Positions 17,632 to 26,035 of a DNA stretch of 35,266 nt are shown piece after piece. The notes under the pieces were generated by a model. It ran no database searches. It had not been told where the DNA came from and saw nothing but the letters and a program-made list of their open reading frames with translations. The stretch lies in contig CAJEYI010000009.1 in the NCBI GenBank assembly GCA_903994795.1, positions 1 through 35,266 on the forward strand. Direction: 5' to 3'. Positions within the stretch are counted from its first letter, which is position 1, and each line of letters opens with the position of its first letter. The translations under genes and the position numbers were made by a program. This DNA is from an uncultured bacterium (GTDB lineage Bacteria > Patescibacteriota > Minisyncoccia > Phycocordibacterales > Phycocordibacteraceae).

Positions 17632-17667
17632 TAGCAAAAGACCACACTTTCGTGTGGTCTTTTGCTA
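17632..17667. terminator. 16-bp hairpin after 5S rRNA
   Basis: Perfect 16-bp arms (TAGCAAAAGACCACAC and its complement) with a 4-nt loop. It sits 12 nt past the 5S end, where a terminator is expected. The T-run is inside the 3' arm rather than after it, so termination is plausible but not typical; on the minus strand it runs straight into the TATAAT of the next gene. Confidence 0.6.
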
Positions 17668-17678
17668 AACGTACCCAA

Positions 17679-17790
17679 AACGCTGGCGACAATCTACTCT
17701 CCCCTTTCGAGTACCATCGACTCAAGAAGGCTTAACTGCCGTGTTCGGAATGAGAACGGGTGTGGCCCTTCCGATAAATCACCAGCGTTT
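17679..17790 (-). rRNA. rrf: 5S ribosomal RNA
   Basis: The minus strand carries the 5S landmarks CACACCCGTTCTCATTCCGAACACGG and a helix I in which CGCTGG pairs with CCAGCG. A 17-nt inverted repeat (ACCCAAAACGCTGG core) extends helix I beyond the mature ends as a precursor stem. It lies about 107 nt downstream of 23S on the same strand. Ends are accurate to a few nt. Confidence 0.93.
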
Positions 17791-17870
17791 TGGGTACGTT
17801 TCGAATATTCCTTGCGAAATACTCCCTTGTACAAAAACGAATACACAAATGTAAGGCACATATTGCAGTC

Positions 17871-17885
17871 ACAAAATAAATTGTG
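17871..17885 (-). other. 3' arm of the pre-23S processing stem
   Basis: ACAAAATAAATTGTG, exact reverse complement of 22251-22265, 12 nt beyond the mature 23S 3' end. Confidence 0.75.
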
Positions 17886-18192
17886 CCATGCAGAATTCCG
17901 CACAGAAAACTGGACATATTAGTACTTCTCGACTGAACACATTACTGTGCTTACATCTAAAGCCTATCAACCTCATAATCTTTAAGGTGTCTCATAACGA
18001 TTTCTAATCTTGGAGTGGGCTTCCCGCTTATATGCTTTCAGCAGTTATCCCGACCCGACATAGCTACCCAGCGGTGCTCTTGACAGAACAGCTGGTAGAC
18101 CAGAGGTCAGTTCATCCCGGTCCTCTCGTACTAGGGACAAATCTCCTCAAAAATCAACGCCTGTAGTAGATAGGAGACCAACCTGTCTCACG

Positions 18193-18582
18193 CATTTTGT
18201 TTTTTACTGCAAGATTGAATCTTGCGCCCTCATTACTGAGGGGATCGGACTGTAACTTCATCCTTCTGCTTTCGCATGGTCGGATGATCAACATTCAGTC
18301 TCTAAGGGCAAAAGTAAATTGCTTTACTAAGTTCCCTCGGTATTGCCCTGACTATTCATTTGGAAATGAAAGCGAGGGTTTCACCGAAATAAGTTGATGA
18401 TACATAGTACATTCCTGTAGTACGTCGCCGCAATATTTGTTGGTTCTATTCTTTTTGACGAAAAGACATTCACTTGCACATTTTCATGCACTTTATTAAG
18501 TTCTGACAACAGAAATCTCAATGGGATTCAGACGGTGTGGAAATCGAGCAAACTAGATAAATCTAATCTTTTCAATTCCCAC
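18193..18582 (-). mobile_element. Group I intron in 23S at L2593 (no ORF)
   Basis: 390 nt interrupt the PTC-region sequence GGGTTCAGACCGT / CGTGAGACAGG exactly after the base equivalent to E. coli U2593. The last exon base is U and the last intron base is G, as group I splicing requires. Core signs: the P7 strands GAGACTGAATG (R) and AAGTTACAGTCC (S), and AATACCGAGGGAA in the P/Q region. L2593 is the site of the Chlamydomonas chloroplast intron that encodes I-CreI. No endonuclease frame is visible inside, so it may have lost its ORF or be mobilised in trans. Confidence 0.88.
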
Positions 18583-19223
18583 ACGGTCTGAACCCAGCTC
18601 GCGTACCTTTTTAATTGGCGAACAGCCAAACGCTTGGGACCTTCTCCAGCCCCGCGCTAAGGTGAGCCGACATCGAGGTGCCGAACTCCGCCGTCGCTAT
18701 GGACGCTTGGGCGGAACTAGCCTGTTATCCCCAGGGTAACTTTTATCCGTTGAGCTCTGGCCGCATCTAAGGCGAACCATCGGATCACTAGACTCTGCTT
18801 TCGCATCTGCTCGACATGTACGTCTTGCAGTTAAGCTGGCTTGTGCTCTTACACTATCGGCACGGTTTCCATTCGCGCCTAGCCAACCTTAATAGACTCC
18901 TCCGTTACTTTTTAGGAGGATAGCGCCCCACCAAAACTACCCGCCACGCACGGTCCCCTTGTAGTTCTTACAAGGGTTAGGAACTGCACAATGTAAGGAT
19001 GGTATTTCATTGGCGACTCCACATTCCCCAAGAGGAATGCTTCAAAGTCTCCCATCTATGCTACGCATACAACACGCAGCCCCAATACGAAGCTGTAGTA
19101 AAGCTCCTGGGGTCTTTTCGTCTAACTACAGGTAACCGGCATCTTCACCGGTATTGCATTTTCACCGAGCGAGTCCTCGAGACAGTTTTCCAGTCATTAC
19201 GCCATTCGTGCACGTCTGAACTT

Positions 19224-19981
19224 CGTGTTTACCCTTGTAGTCATGCACTGCCCACAAGTTCGATTCCATTGTTTCCAATGGCACTGACTATATCTTCATC
19301 TGAATTTCCATGAAATCGAGAATATCACTTTGCGCGTACCGCCGTTTGCCACTTGGGTTCATTTGGAACGCAAGCGACATAACCTTCTTCATGCCTTCAG
19401 GAGTTACGTGTTCCCCATTTTTCATGAGTAAACATACTTCCTTAAGTAACTGCACATCCTCTTGCTTCGCTGAAAGCAACGGATACTGCTCGAAGTGCGG
19501 TAGCACCTTTTCTAATAAGTCATCTAAGCGACGAACTTCATATTTCAGAGTTTTATCACTTATTCCATCTCTCATAAACCCACATTCAAAATGCTTTTGC
19601 ATAATGAACAGTGGTTGTGAGCGATCATAATTCTGACTTACAGAAAAACTTGGTTTTGTTTCCCACCCAACGAGAAATCGTGGACGTTTGGAGAATGACA
19701 CTGAAAAGCATCCTTCCCCATCAACAAAACCAGAAATGTATTCTGCAACATTTCTATCTTTCAGAGTCGGCGTGTTATGAGTAGTCTCAATATCCATTAT
19801 AGATATTTTAATACAAACCCATCCTAGTCCCTAATAGCTGTTAGGGACTAAAGTCGATACGGGGTCAATCCTTACGGACGACTTCCCTCGGTATTACCAT
19901 ATCCTTATTTATTCAGACGTAGGCTTCACCGATATAGCCGAATTTTTTAATGACCTCACGGTCAAGACTGGCAATCCAGTT
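19224..19981 (-). mobile_element. Group I intron in 23S at L1951 with endonuclease ORF
   Basis: 758 nt between TGTCTGGT and AAGTTCAGACGTGCACG. Joining the exons restores the stem GTCTG/CAGAC around GGTAAGTT. The 5' exon ends in U (E. coli U1951) and the intron ends in G. It has AATACCGAGGGAAG in the core and AAGATATAGTC as the S strand of P7; the R partner is probably in CGACTTTAGTCCC. The LAGLIDADG gene (19288-19797) fills most of the 3' half and its last codons overlap the S strand. L1951 is also used by one of the two Coxiella burnetii 23S introns. Confidence 0.9.
19288..19797 (-). CDS. LAGLIDADG homing endonuclease
   Basis: 169 aa encoded within the L1951 intron on the rRNA strand. YISGFVDGEGCFSVSF near residues 19-34 is the LAGLIDADG helix, with Asp and Glu as metal ligands; only one copy is present, so the enzyme should act as a homodimer. 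FSVSQNYDRSQPLF and YFG-like sequence patterns follow the single-motif family. It would cut intronless 23S genes and spread the intron; a maturase role is also possible. The start ATG 19797 has no SD, and the stop TAG lies within the P7 strand AAGATATAG. It could also act on the ORF-less L1931 or L2593 introns, which is speculation. Confidence 0.9.
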   Translation of the reverse strand: MDIETTHNTPTLKDRNVAEYISGFVDGEGCFSVSFSKRPRFLVGWETKPSFSVSQNYDRSQPLFIMQKHFECGFMRDGISDKTLKYEVRRLDDLLEKVLPHFEQYPLLSAKQEDVQLLKEVCLLMKNGEHVTPEGMKKVMSLAFQMNPSGKRRYAQSDILDFMEIQMKI

Positions 19982-20001
19982 ACCAGACAAGGAATTACGC
20001 T

Positions 20002-20207
20002 CTACTATTCCTTTAACGTAGGACCATATCTTCATCCATTTGCATGGAGCGCGACGTATGGCCTCTCATTTGAGTCGCGGATTCAATAAATCTTCCGATT
20101 TAAAGAGGTAGCTTTTAATGACGTAATCGTCTCCGAACTGTTTACGGTCTCCTATAATCGCCCCAATCCGTTCTGTGCACAATGGTCTTGCGACCATCAT
20201 ACACAGA
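20002..20207 (-). mobile_element. Small group I intron in 23S at L1931 (no ORF)
   Basis: 206 nt between TCGTCCTAAGGT and AGCGTAATTCC, just 3' of helix 69. The insertion is after the base equivalent to E. coli U1931, the site used by the Thermotoga intron that encodes I-TnaI. Exon end U and intron end G are both present. P7: GACCGT in AGGAGACCGTAAACAG pairs with ATGGTC in GAAGATATGGTCC. At 206 nt it is near the minimum for a group I ribozyme. Only 20 nt of exon separate it from the L1951 intron. Confidence 0.88.
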
Positions 20208-21043
20208 ACCTTAGGACGATTATAGTTATCGCCGACATTCACCGGGGCTTATAGGGCCTAGCACATCAATCGAAATCAATGTACCGTCCCTGCTTGACCT
20301 TCCGGCATTGGTCAGGCGTCACCCCCTATACATCCTCTTACGAGTTCGCAGGGAGCTGTGTTTTTGGTAAACAGTTGCCAGAAAATCTTTCGCTGCGGCC
20401 CCTATTGCTAGGGGCAGGCCTTATCGCTAACTTACGGCCGCTTTTTTGCCGAGTTCCTTGAGGACCTCTAACTCGTTCGTCTTACTCTACTCGAGCTGAT
20501 CACCTGTGTCGGTTTGCGGTACGGTCGTTACACACTGAAGCTTAGAAGTTTTTCTTGGAACCGCGCTCCGTATTCTCTGCTCCTCCGAAGAAGAACATTG
20601 TCTTTCCGCTCGGAGTATATGCGTCCCGGATTTACCTAAGACACCTCCTCACGGCACTAACCCAAATTCAATAATGGGCAATACGTACAGCCGTCCGTCA
20701 CTCCATCGCATGTGTAAACGGTCACGGAATATTAACCGTGTGTCCATCGGGTGCGGTTATCACCATCCCCTTAGGCCCGACTAACCCTCAGTTGATCACC
20801 ATAGCTGAGGAAACCTTGATCTTTCGACGTGCGGGGGTCTCACCCGCATTGTGGTTACTTGTACCTGCATTCTCACTTCCATACGCTCCAGCATGGGTCA
20901 CCCCTTTGCCTTCATCGCAGAATGGAACGCTCTCTTACCGCTTGTATAAAAATTAATGTATACAAACCCGTAGCTTCGGCACGATACTTAACCCCGATCA
21001 TCTTCGGCGCAAGAACCCTCGATGAGTGAGCTGTTACGCTATC

Positions 21044-21075
<32 letters not shown>

Positions 21076-21645
21076 TCATTGTCGAAGGATTCTCACTTCC
21101 TTAAGTTGTACTCAGTATCGATTTAGGGGCCTTAACTGACGATCCGGGCTCTTCCCCTTTTGACCAATGGAGCTTCGCCCCCATGGTCTAACTGCCGTGC
21201 TGTAACTTCTGGTATTCGGAGGTTGATAGGAGTAACGAGGTTTCCCCCTGTTTACCCCTTCCAGTGCTCTACCCCCAGAAGGATCACACGACGCCATCCC
21301 AAAAGATGTTTCAGAGAGAACCAGCTATTACCGGGTTCGATTAGCTTTTCACTCCTTACCACAGGTCATCCCAAGACGTTGTACGATCTACGGGTTCGGT
21401 CCTCCATCTGTCTTTCGACAAACTTCAACCTGCCCATGGTAAGCTCACCCGGCTTCGGGTCGTATGCATGCTACAGACGCGCTATTCACACTCGGTTTCC
21501 CTAAGGCTCCATCCCTTAACGGATTTAGCCAGCAACATACATACACTCGCAGGCTCATTCTTCAATAGGCACGCTAGAAAGGACGCGAACGCCCCCCCTA
21601 ACCCTTTGTAAGTACACGGTTTCAGTACTATTTCACTCCCCTCTC

Positions 21646-21691
<46 letters not shown>

Positions 21692-21914
21692 TTATGAATT
21701 ATTTAGCCTTACCGGTTAGTTCCGGCAGATTCATCCGAGCTATTCATGTCTCGAACTACTCAGGAATAAGAACACAAGAGATTTATTTATTTCACGTACG
21801 GGGCCATTACCCTCTAGGGCGTTGCTTCCCAGCAACTTCCGTTATAAATATCTTTTGTAACTCTTGCCGTACAAGTACGGAGTTCTCATCCTACTACCCC
21901 ACATACCGAAGTAT

Positions 21915-21948
<34 letters not shown>

Positions 21949-22250
21949 TTTAGGGAATCGCGAGAGTTGCTTTCTATCCACTCGAAGCATCGAGCAGACA
22001 GAAAGCAACTCGCTGTTGTTTTCTTTTCCTCTGGGTACTGAGATGTTTCACTTCCCCAGGTTAGCTTCCTTAATCATAAAGATAAGGATGATCTATACAG
22101 ATCGGGTTTCCCCATTCGGACATCTCCGGATCAAAGGTTAAAAGTCACCTCCCCGAAGCTTTTCGCAGACTAATTACGTCCTTCATCGCATTCATAAGCC
22201 AAGGCATCCACCGTGCACCCTTCACGTTTCCTGTGCGGAAACCTGAACAC

Positions 22251-22265
22251 CACAATTTATTTTGT
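22251..22265 (-). other. 5' arm of the pre-23S processing stem
   Basis: CACAATTTATTTTGT, exact complement of 17871-17885. Upstream in the leader further hairpins occur (22267-22283 and 22319-22344), and a TCATTAACTA/TAGTTAATGA pair links 22284-22293 to 22372-22381. Confidence 0.75.
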
Positions 22266-22454
22266 TCACATAGTGATTATGTGTCATTAACTAAGCACTT
22301 TCATGCTCGTTCAATGGGGCACATAAAGCTTTTGCTTTATGTGCAATTAAACGGCGCAATATTTATTACGTAGTTAATGATAATGCAATATCACATCACG
22401 TCATTACTGACATGATGCATTTACCTTACTTTGTGTATTCGATTGTAAAAGTAC

Positions 22455-22562
22455 CTGCCTACCTAAAAACAAAAACGTCCCTTTCGGGACGGACGTCGTT
22501 AGCCTTTCGGCCAATGCCTATCCGCTCCTTTTGGTACTTTCTTGCTTGCTCGTAGACACGTA
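22455..22562 (-). ncRNA. Small terminated leader RNA in front of 23S
   Basis: Transcription from the 22569-22597 promoter would first make about 100 nt ending in CGTCCC-GAAA-GGGACG followed by TTTTTGTTTTT (about 22462-22484), a standard intrinsic terminator. Before it lies a TTGGCC-GAAA-GGCTAA hairpin (about 22496-22511) and an AGGAGCGGATAGGC stretch. Either a free-standing small RNA is made, or this is an attenuator that must be read through to make 23S. It matches no riboswitch or known RNA class that I recognise. Confidence 0.6.
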
Positions 22563-22568
22563 ATAAGG

Positions 22569-22597
22569 AGTATAGACGTAGTGGTTCCTACTGTCAA
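22569..22597 (-). promoter_or_regulatory. Consensus promoter of the 23S-5S unit
   Basis: Minus strand -35 TTGACA (22592-22597) and -10 TATACT (22569-22574), spacer exactly 17 nt. The -35 ends 2 nt before the stop of the ATP-grasp gene. It is the strongest promoter match in the window. Confidence 0.85.
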
Positions 22598-22598
22598 A

Positions 22599-23618
22599 TT
22601 ACTGCATTTTCTCTAGCTTCTGGAGAACCTTCAGATATATGTTTTCTACAATATCTCTTTGTTTTAGGCCAGATTTTGAGTAATGGTCGAGGCCAGGGGA
22701 GGCATTCACTTCGAGTATTGAAAAATCACCTGTTTTACTTGGTTTCTGTGTAATGTCTGAAGAAACCATTAAGTCTACCCCGCAGAAGCGCAACCCCATG
22801 TCTTTTGTAAGTGAAATTGCGAGTTTTTTGTAGCCGTGGTGCATTGTCTCAGTCACGTCTATTGCTTCGCCTCCAGTCGAAAGATTGGCATTATCAAGGA
22901 GAAAGATTTGCTCGCCTTTCTTAAGTACAGAAGTCATGACGAGACTCTGGGCTCGGACTTTTTGCACTATTCGCGGATCATCAACTTGGATCTTTACATC
23001 ACGACTTGCTCCAACAAACTTTTTCGCCTTTGTCTCGAGTAATTCCTGTATTGTGGACTTCCCGTTTCCTATGACTGACAACGGGACTCTTTCATATGCA
23101 GCAACGACTTCATTATCGAGCACAACAACTCGATAGTCCCTTCCCTGCACATATCGTTGCACCAACGCAACATTCTCTTTTTTAAAAATCGCCCTAAGTC
23201 CGCGATAGAATTCAGACTTATTGTGGACCAAAAACACTCCCGAACCCTGTGCTCCACTATTCGGCTTTACTATCACCGGAAACGAAAGTGTTTGTGCATA
23301 TTCATACGCAGCATCAATTCCTTGGTCCGACTCAATTGCCGCTGCCCAATCTTTCGAATAGAAAGTACGGCCCTCAATACTTGGGTAGTCCATAGAGCGC
23401 ATGAAGTAATTTGCATAGTCTTTGTCTTTCGCGAGGAGCGCAGCTCCGAGCGGATTAAGGTCTATGCTGGAATAACGAAAATATCGTTGGCGACCATTTT
23501 TGAAAATGATCTGACCAACGATATTCCATTTCGGCTCCATTATGACTTTCGCACCTATTTTAGGAGCTATCTTCTCTAACACTACACCAAGTAGCGGTCT
23601 TGTCTGAACGCCACTCAT
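22599..23618 (-). CDS. ATP-grasp ligase, cyanophycin-synthetase/RimK-like
   Basis: 339 aa. ATP-grasp motifs: FPVIVKPNSGAQGSGVFLV (ATP-binding Lys and Gly loop, about residue 113), ALVQRYVQGRDYRVVVLD, NLSTGGEAIDVTETMHHG, and DFSILEVNASPGLDHY with the metal-binding Glu and Asn. The NxSxGGxxxDVT and EVNAxPG pattern is that of the central domain of CphA and GshF-like enzymes, which ligate amino acids to a peptide or carboxylate. The other CphA domains are missing, so the product is unknown. It follows the membrane protein gene by 4 nt on the same strand. A short inverted repeat (AATATCGTTGG core, about 23470-23525) lies in the coding sequence. No SD. Confidence 0.8.
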   Translation of the reverse strand: MSGVQTRPLLGVVLEKIAPKIGAKVIMEPKWNIVGQIIFKNGRQRYFRYSSIDLNPLGAALLAKDKDYANYFMRSMDYPSIEGRTFYSKDWAAAIESDQGIDAAYEYAQTLSFPVIVKPNSGAQGSGVFLVHNKSEFYRGLRAIFKKENVALVQRYVQGRDYRVVVLDNEVVAAYERVPLSVIGNGKSTIQELLETKAKKFVGASRDVKIQVDDPRIVQKVRAQSLVMTSVLKKGEQIFLLDNANLSTGGEAIDVTETMHHGYKKLAISLTKDMGLRFCGVDLMVSSDITQKPSKTGDFSILEVNASPGLDHYSKSGLKQRDIVENIYLKVLQKLEKMQ

Positions 23619-23622
23619 TGTG

Positions 23623-24303
23623 CTATTCGATCTCTGAACGAATCTTCTTTATGTAGTCTGCAGCTGCCTGCTGGCCTCCAAGTCCAAATGCTAGACCAAA
23701 CGCTAGTGAAAGTGCCACTACGAGACCAGTAAAGAGTGTCTGGATGAATGGTGTTACACCTAGTTGATCGAGAGCAGCAAGAAATGCGAAGATCCAAATT
23801 GCCCATCGAGCAATTACTCCCAGCACATTTGCTGTGCGGATGTGTGCTGCTGCTGCTGAACCAGAAACGATTCGCTGTGCTGCTTCTGCAATAACTGCAG
23901 CTGCCAATAGAATAAGCACAGCAACAATTACGTGTGGGAGATATGTAAGTACCACAGCACTTAGGAATACTGTAACTTCTGTAAGCTGAAGAGCATCAAG
24001 TGCGGCAATAAGGAATACAACAATTACAAACCACTTCACGAGTACTCCTAGAAATGCACCGGCATTCAACTTCCATCCTGCTCGATGTACTATTTTTTCA
24101 AAGCCTGCAGAACGAAGCGCTTCGTCCACTCGAAGTGAACTTACAATCTTTGCAACGAGCTTTCCTAGACCTTCACCGACAAGCCAACCGATAAGGAAGA
24201 TAATAACTGCGCCAAGCAATCGAGGAATAAACTGAATTACACCCCATGAAATATCTTGAAATGCCTGAGTTAACACGAATGCCCATTGGTTTAGAAACAA
24301 CAT
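23623..24303 (-). CDS. Small-conductance mechanosensitive-channel-like membrane protein
   Basis: 226 aa with four or five TM segments. FIPRLLGAVIIFLIGWLVGEGLGKLVAKIV and the second copy-like TYLPHVIVAVLILLAAAVIAEAAQRIV match the conserved TM helix (PF05552-type) of MscS relatives such as CmpX. The end LAFGLAFGLGGQQAAADYI resembles the pore-lining Gly/Ala-rich helix of MscS (AFGLGGQ-x-x-A). No large C-terminal beta domain follows, so it is a minimal member. It probably eases osmotic stress, by family knowledge. Co-transcribed with the ATP-grasp gene. No SD. Confidence 0.75.
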   Translation of the reverse strand: MLFLNQWAFVLTQAFQDISWGVIQFIPRLLGAVIIFLIGWLVGEGLGKLVAKIVSSLRVDEALRSAGFEKIVHRAGWKLNAGAFLGVLVKWFVIVVFLIAALDALQLTEVTVFLSAVVLTYLPHVIVAVLILLAAAVIAEAAQRIVSGSAAAAHIRTANVLGVIARWAIWIFAFLAALDQLGVTPFIQTLFTGLVVALSLAFGLAFGLGGQQAAADYIKKIRSEIE

Positions 24304-24383
24304 AGAGTTAGAAGTTAAATATTGAAAGACTTAATAATTGCGGTGTCCCTACTGGGCCTGCTTACTCAAAGTGTACCAAGATT

Positions 24384-24953
24384 TTAGAGGCCTATTTTGT
24401 CGAGAATAGTTCTGTGTGGATAGTCGAATATATCTCGAAGAAGACGGTCATATACACCCACGCGATACCTGAAGTCTTCGGTAGAAAACGAGGCATAGCG
24501 GAGTTCTCGTCCGAGCTCTGATTCTAGGTGATGAATTGCTTTTTCGAGCTGCTTTTCATCGAGCTTATCCCCCACGATAAGCAAATCTGCCTTTGTTTCT
24601 ATTGCCCCACTAAAGAGTCCTGAGAGAGCAACGAGACGAAGTGCACCTGCCTTCTTGAGTAAGGTAAGCATGTCTGCATCACTTACAGATGTTGTAGTAC
24701 GAAGGAAGGTTTGCAGTGCTAGATAGTGCTTAAATCGGCGATTTGCTCCATACACCACACCCTCCTTCCCTGCCTTCTTTTTCACAACATCTGCCATAAT
24801 CAGTACCTTAATCTCCTTTCGTACAGAATCTAATGGGACATTCGTCCTAAAGGCCGTGTCGTTAAGCGTAAAGGACATATCGTCATTGAAGAGGAAAAGT
24901 CGCAAGAGTTTAAGTCGTGCTGAGGAGCTAAATAAGCGAGCCAGAGGATCCAT
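24384..24953 (-). CDS. HTH plus nucleotidyltransferase-like domain protein
   Basis: 189 aa. The N-terminus (MDPLARLFSSSARLKLLRLF..FTLNDTAFRTNVPLDSVRKEIKVL) reads as a winged helix, and the C-terminal half (LRLVALSGLFSGAIETKADLLIVGDKLDEKQLEKAIHHLE) resembles the MNT fold in which GxxSG..D..D would be the catalytic site. Here GLFSGAIETKADLLIVGD keeps the Gly-Ser-Gly-like loop and one Asp pair only loosely, so activity is doubtful. Such fusions are common in CPR as putative regulators. It stands alone, 80 nt from the mechanosensitive-channel-like gene. No properly spaced SD. Confidence 0.65.
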   Translation of the reverse strand: MDPLARLFSSSARLKLLRLFLFNDDMSFTLNDTAFRTNVPLDSVRKEIKVLIMADVVKKKAGKEGVVYGANRRFKHYLALQTFLRTTTSVSDADMLTLLKKAGALRLVALSGLFSGAIETKADLLIVGDKLDEKQLEKAIHHLESELGRELRYASFSTEDFRYRVGVYDRLLRDIFDYPHRTILDKIGL

Positions 24954-25007
24954 GTCCTATGCATTTTACTACCTCTCAAATTGAGAGCAACTCTTGACTA
25001 AGTTGGT

Positions 25008-25211
25008 TTATGCCTGCTGAAAATGCTCTGATTTCTTGTAGTATTCGGCAATTACCTTTTTCTGATCAACTTCGGCAGCACGAAGAGCCTTCTCGTAAAG
25101 GAGTTTTTTGCTACCTATCTTTCCTTCCACAAAGAACGAGCGCACAGGATCAACATCTGTGGTTTTGGCTTTTGAAAAGGATTTATGTAGAAATTTAATG
25201 AATGTTTTCAT
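25008..25211 (-). CDS. Small basic protein coupled to the zeta-like kinase
   Basis: 67 aa, Lys-rich, mostly helical by eye (KKLLYEKALRAAEVDQKKVIAEYYKKSEHF). No known domain. Its ATG overlaps the TGA of the zeta-like gene by ATGA, so translation is coupled. It could be an antitoxin, an adaptor, or an unrelated short protein; canonical epsilon antitoxin precedes zeta and is larger, so the comparison is only suggestive. Confidence 0.6.
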   Translation of the reverse strand: MKTFIKFLHKSFSKAKTTDVDPVRSFFVEGKIGSKKLLYEKALRAAEVDQKKVIAEYYKKSEHFQQA

Positions 25212-25915
25212 AATCGGGTCTCTAATTCTTCCTTAGTATACGGGATTGCTAGGTGCTCGGCAACATTCTGTATATTAAACTCTATAACGTATTCACCCGT
25301 CTGAATATTACGCTGTATTAGATCCACCTCAATCCTATCTCCAAATTCAGCTTTCATTTTCTCAACATTTTCATAGGCACAAAAGAGCTGACCAATGAAA
25401 GCGTCCTTGGGTATATTTCTTCCTTCTACAGATTCTCGTTTTTGAGTAAAATCCCATGCAACAAGAGGATCTTGATATACATACGAGATTAGAACGCTTC
25501 GATTCTTATCTAACGAACGTTGGATATTGCTTCTGAACTTCTCTAGCTTTGCAGATGTTCCGTCGAGAAGAAAATGCTTGTTTTGAGCAAGAACATGATC
25601 ATGAAGCTTCTCCACAGCAATCGCAACAGCTGACTGAAAAAGCTCTGCCTTTCCGAGAATATAGAAAGGAAACCATTGGCGAATTTCATCAGGATCTATG
25701 CGCACGATTTTATGGTCTCCCTTCTCAAGAATTTGAAGAAGGTTTTTAGAAAACTCAGTCTTACCCGCACCTGGCGAACCAGCCATAAAAATTGAGACGC
25801 CTGCTTTTTCAGCCCTGGGATACTTGCCAGCAAATTGCTGCACGATTTCTTTAGTGTGGGATTTAACCCACTGAATTGCATCGGTAGAAACTTTTGCGGA
25901 GTCTTCCATAGACAT
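25208..25915 (-). CDS. Zeta-toxin-like P-loop kinase
   Basis: 235 aa. IFMAGSPGAGKTEFSKNLL is Walker A (residues about 42-60), IVRIDPDEIRQWFPFY carries the Asp-rich segment of zeta kinases, and NKHFLLDGTSAKLEKFRSNI the DGT motif. Zeta toxins phosphorylate UDP-GlcNAc and block wall synthesis; many CPR homologues are of unknown role. Here QRNIQTGEYVIEFNIQNV follows and no epsilon-like gene precedes it. Its start could be M1 or M3. The downstream 67-aa gene overlaps it by 4 nt. No SD. Confidence 0.8.
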   Translation of the reverse strand: MSMEDSAKVSTDAIQWVKSHTKEIVQQFAGKYPRAEKAGVSIFMAGSPGAGKTEFSKNLLQILEKGDHKIVRIDPDEIRQWFPFYILGKAELFQSAVAIAVEKLHDHVLAQNKHFLLDGTSAKLEKFRSNIQRSLDKNRSVLISYVYQDPLVAWDFTQKRESVEGRNIPKDAFIGQLFCAYENVEKMKAEFGDRIEVDLIQRNIQTGEYVIEFNIQNVAEHLAIPYTKEELETRL

Positions 25916-25943
25916 ATTCTACTTGAGTCTTGAGGGTACGCAA

Positions 25944-26006
25944 AAACGCCAGACATGCAAAATGCCCCGTCAGAATTTAGAGGGGCATTTTGCATGTCTG
26001 GCGTTT
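25944..26006 (-). terminator. Terminator of the rplJ-rplL unit
   Basis: Perfect 25-bp arms (25944-25968 / 25982-26006) followed on the minus strand by GTTTTTGC. It lies 30 nt beyond the rplL stop and ends 29 nt before the start of the next gene. Confidence 0.85.
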
Positions 26007-26035
26007 GCAGCCAGCTCATATTTGCTGTTGTTTGA

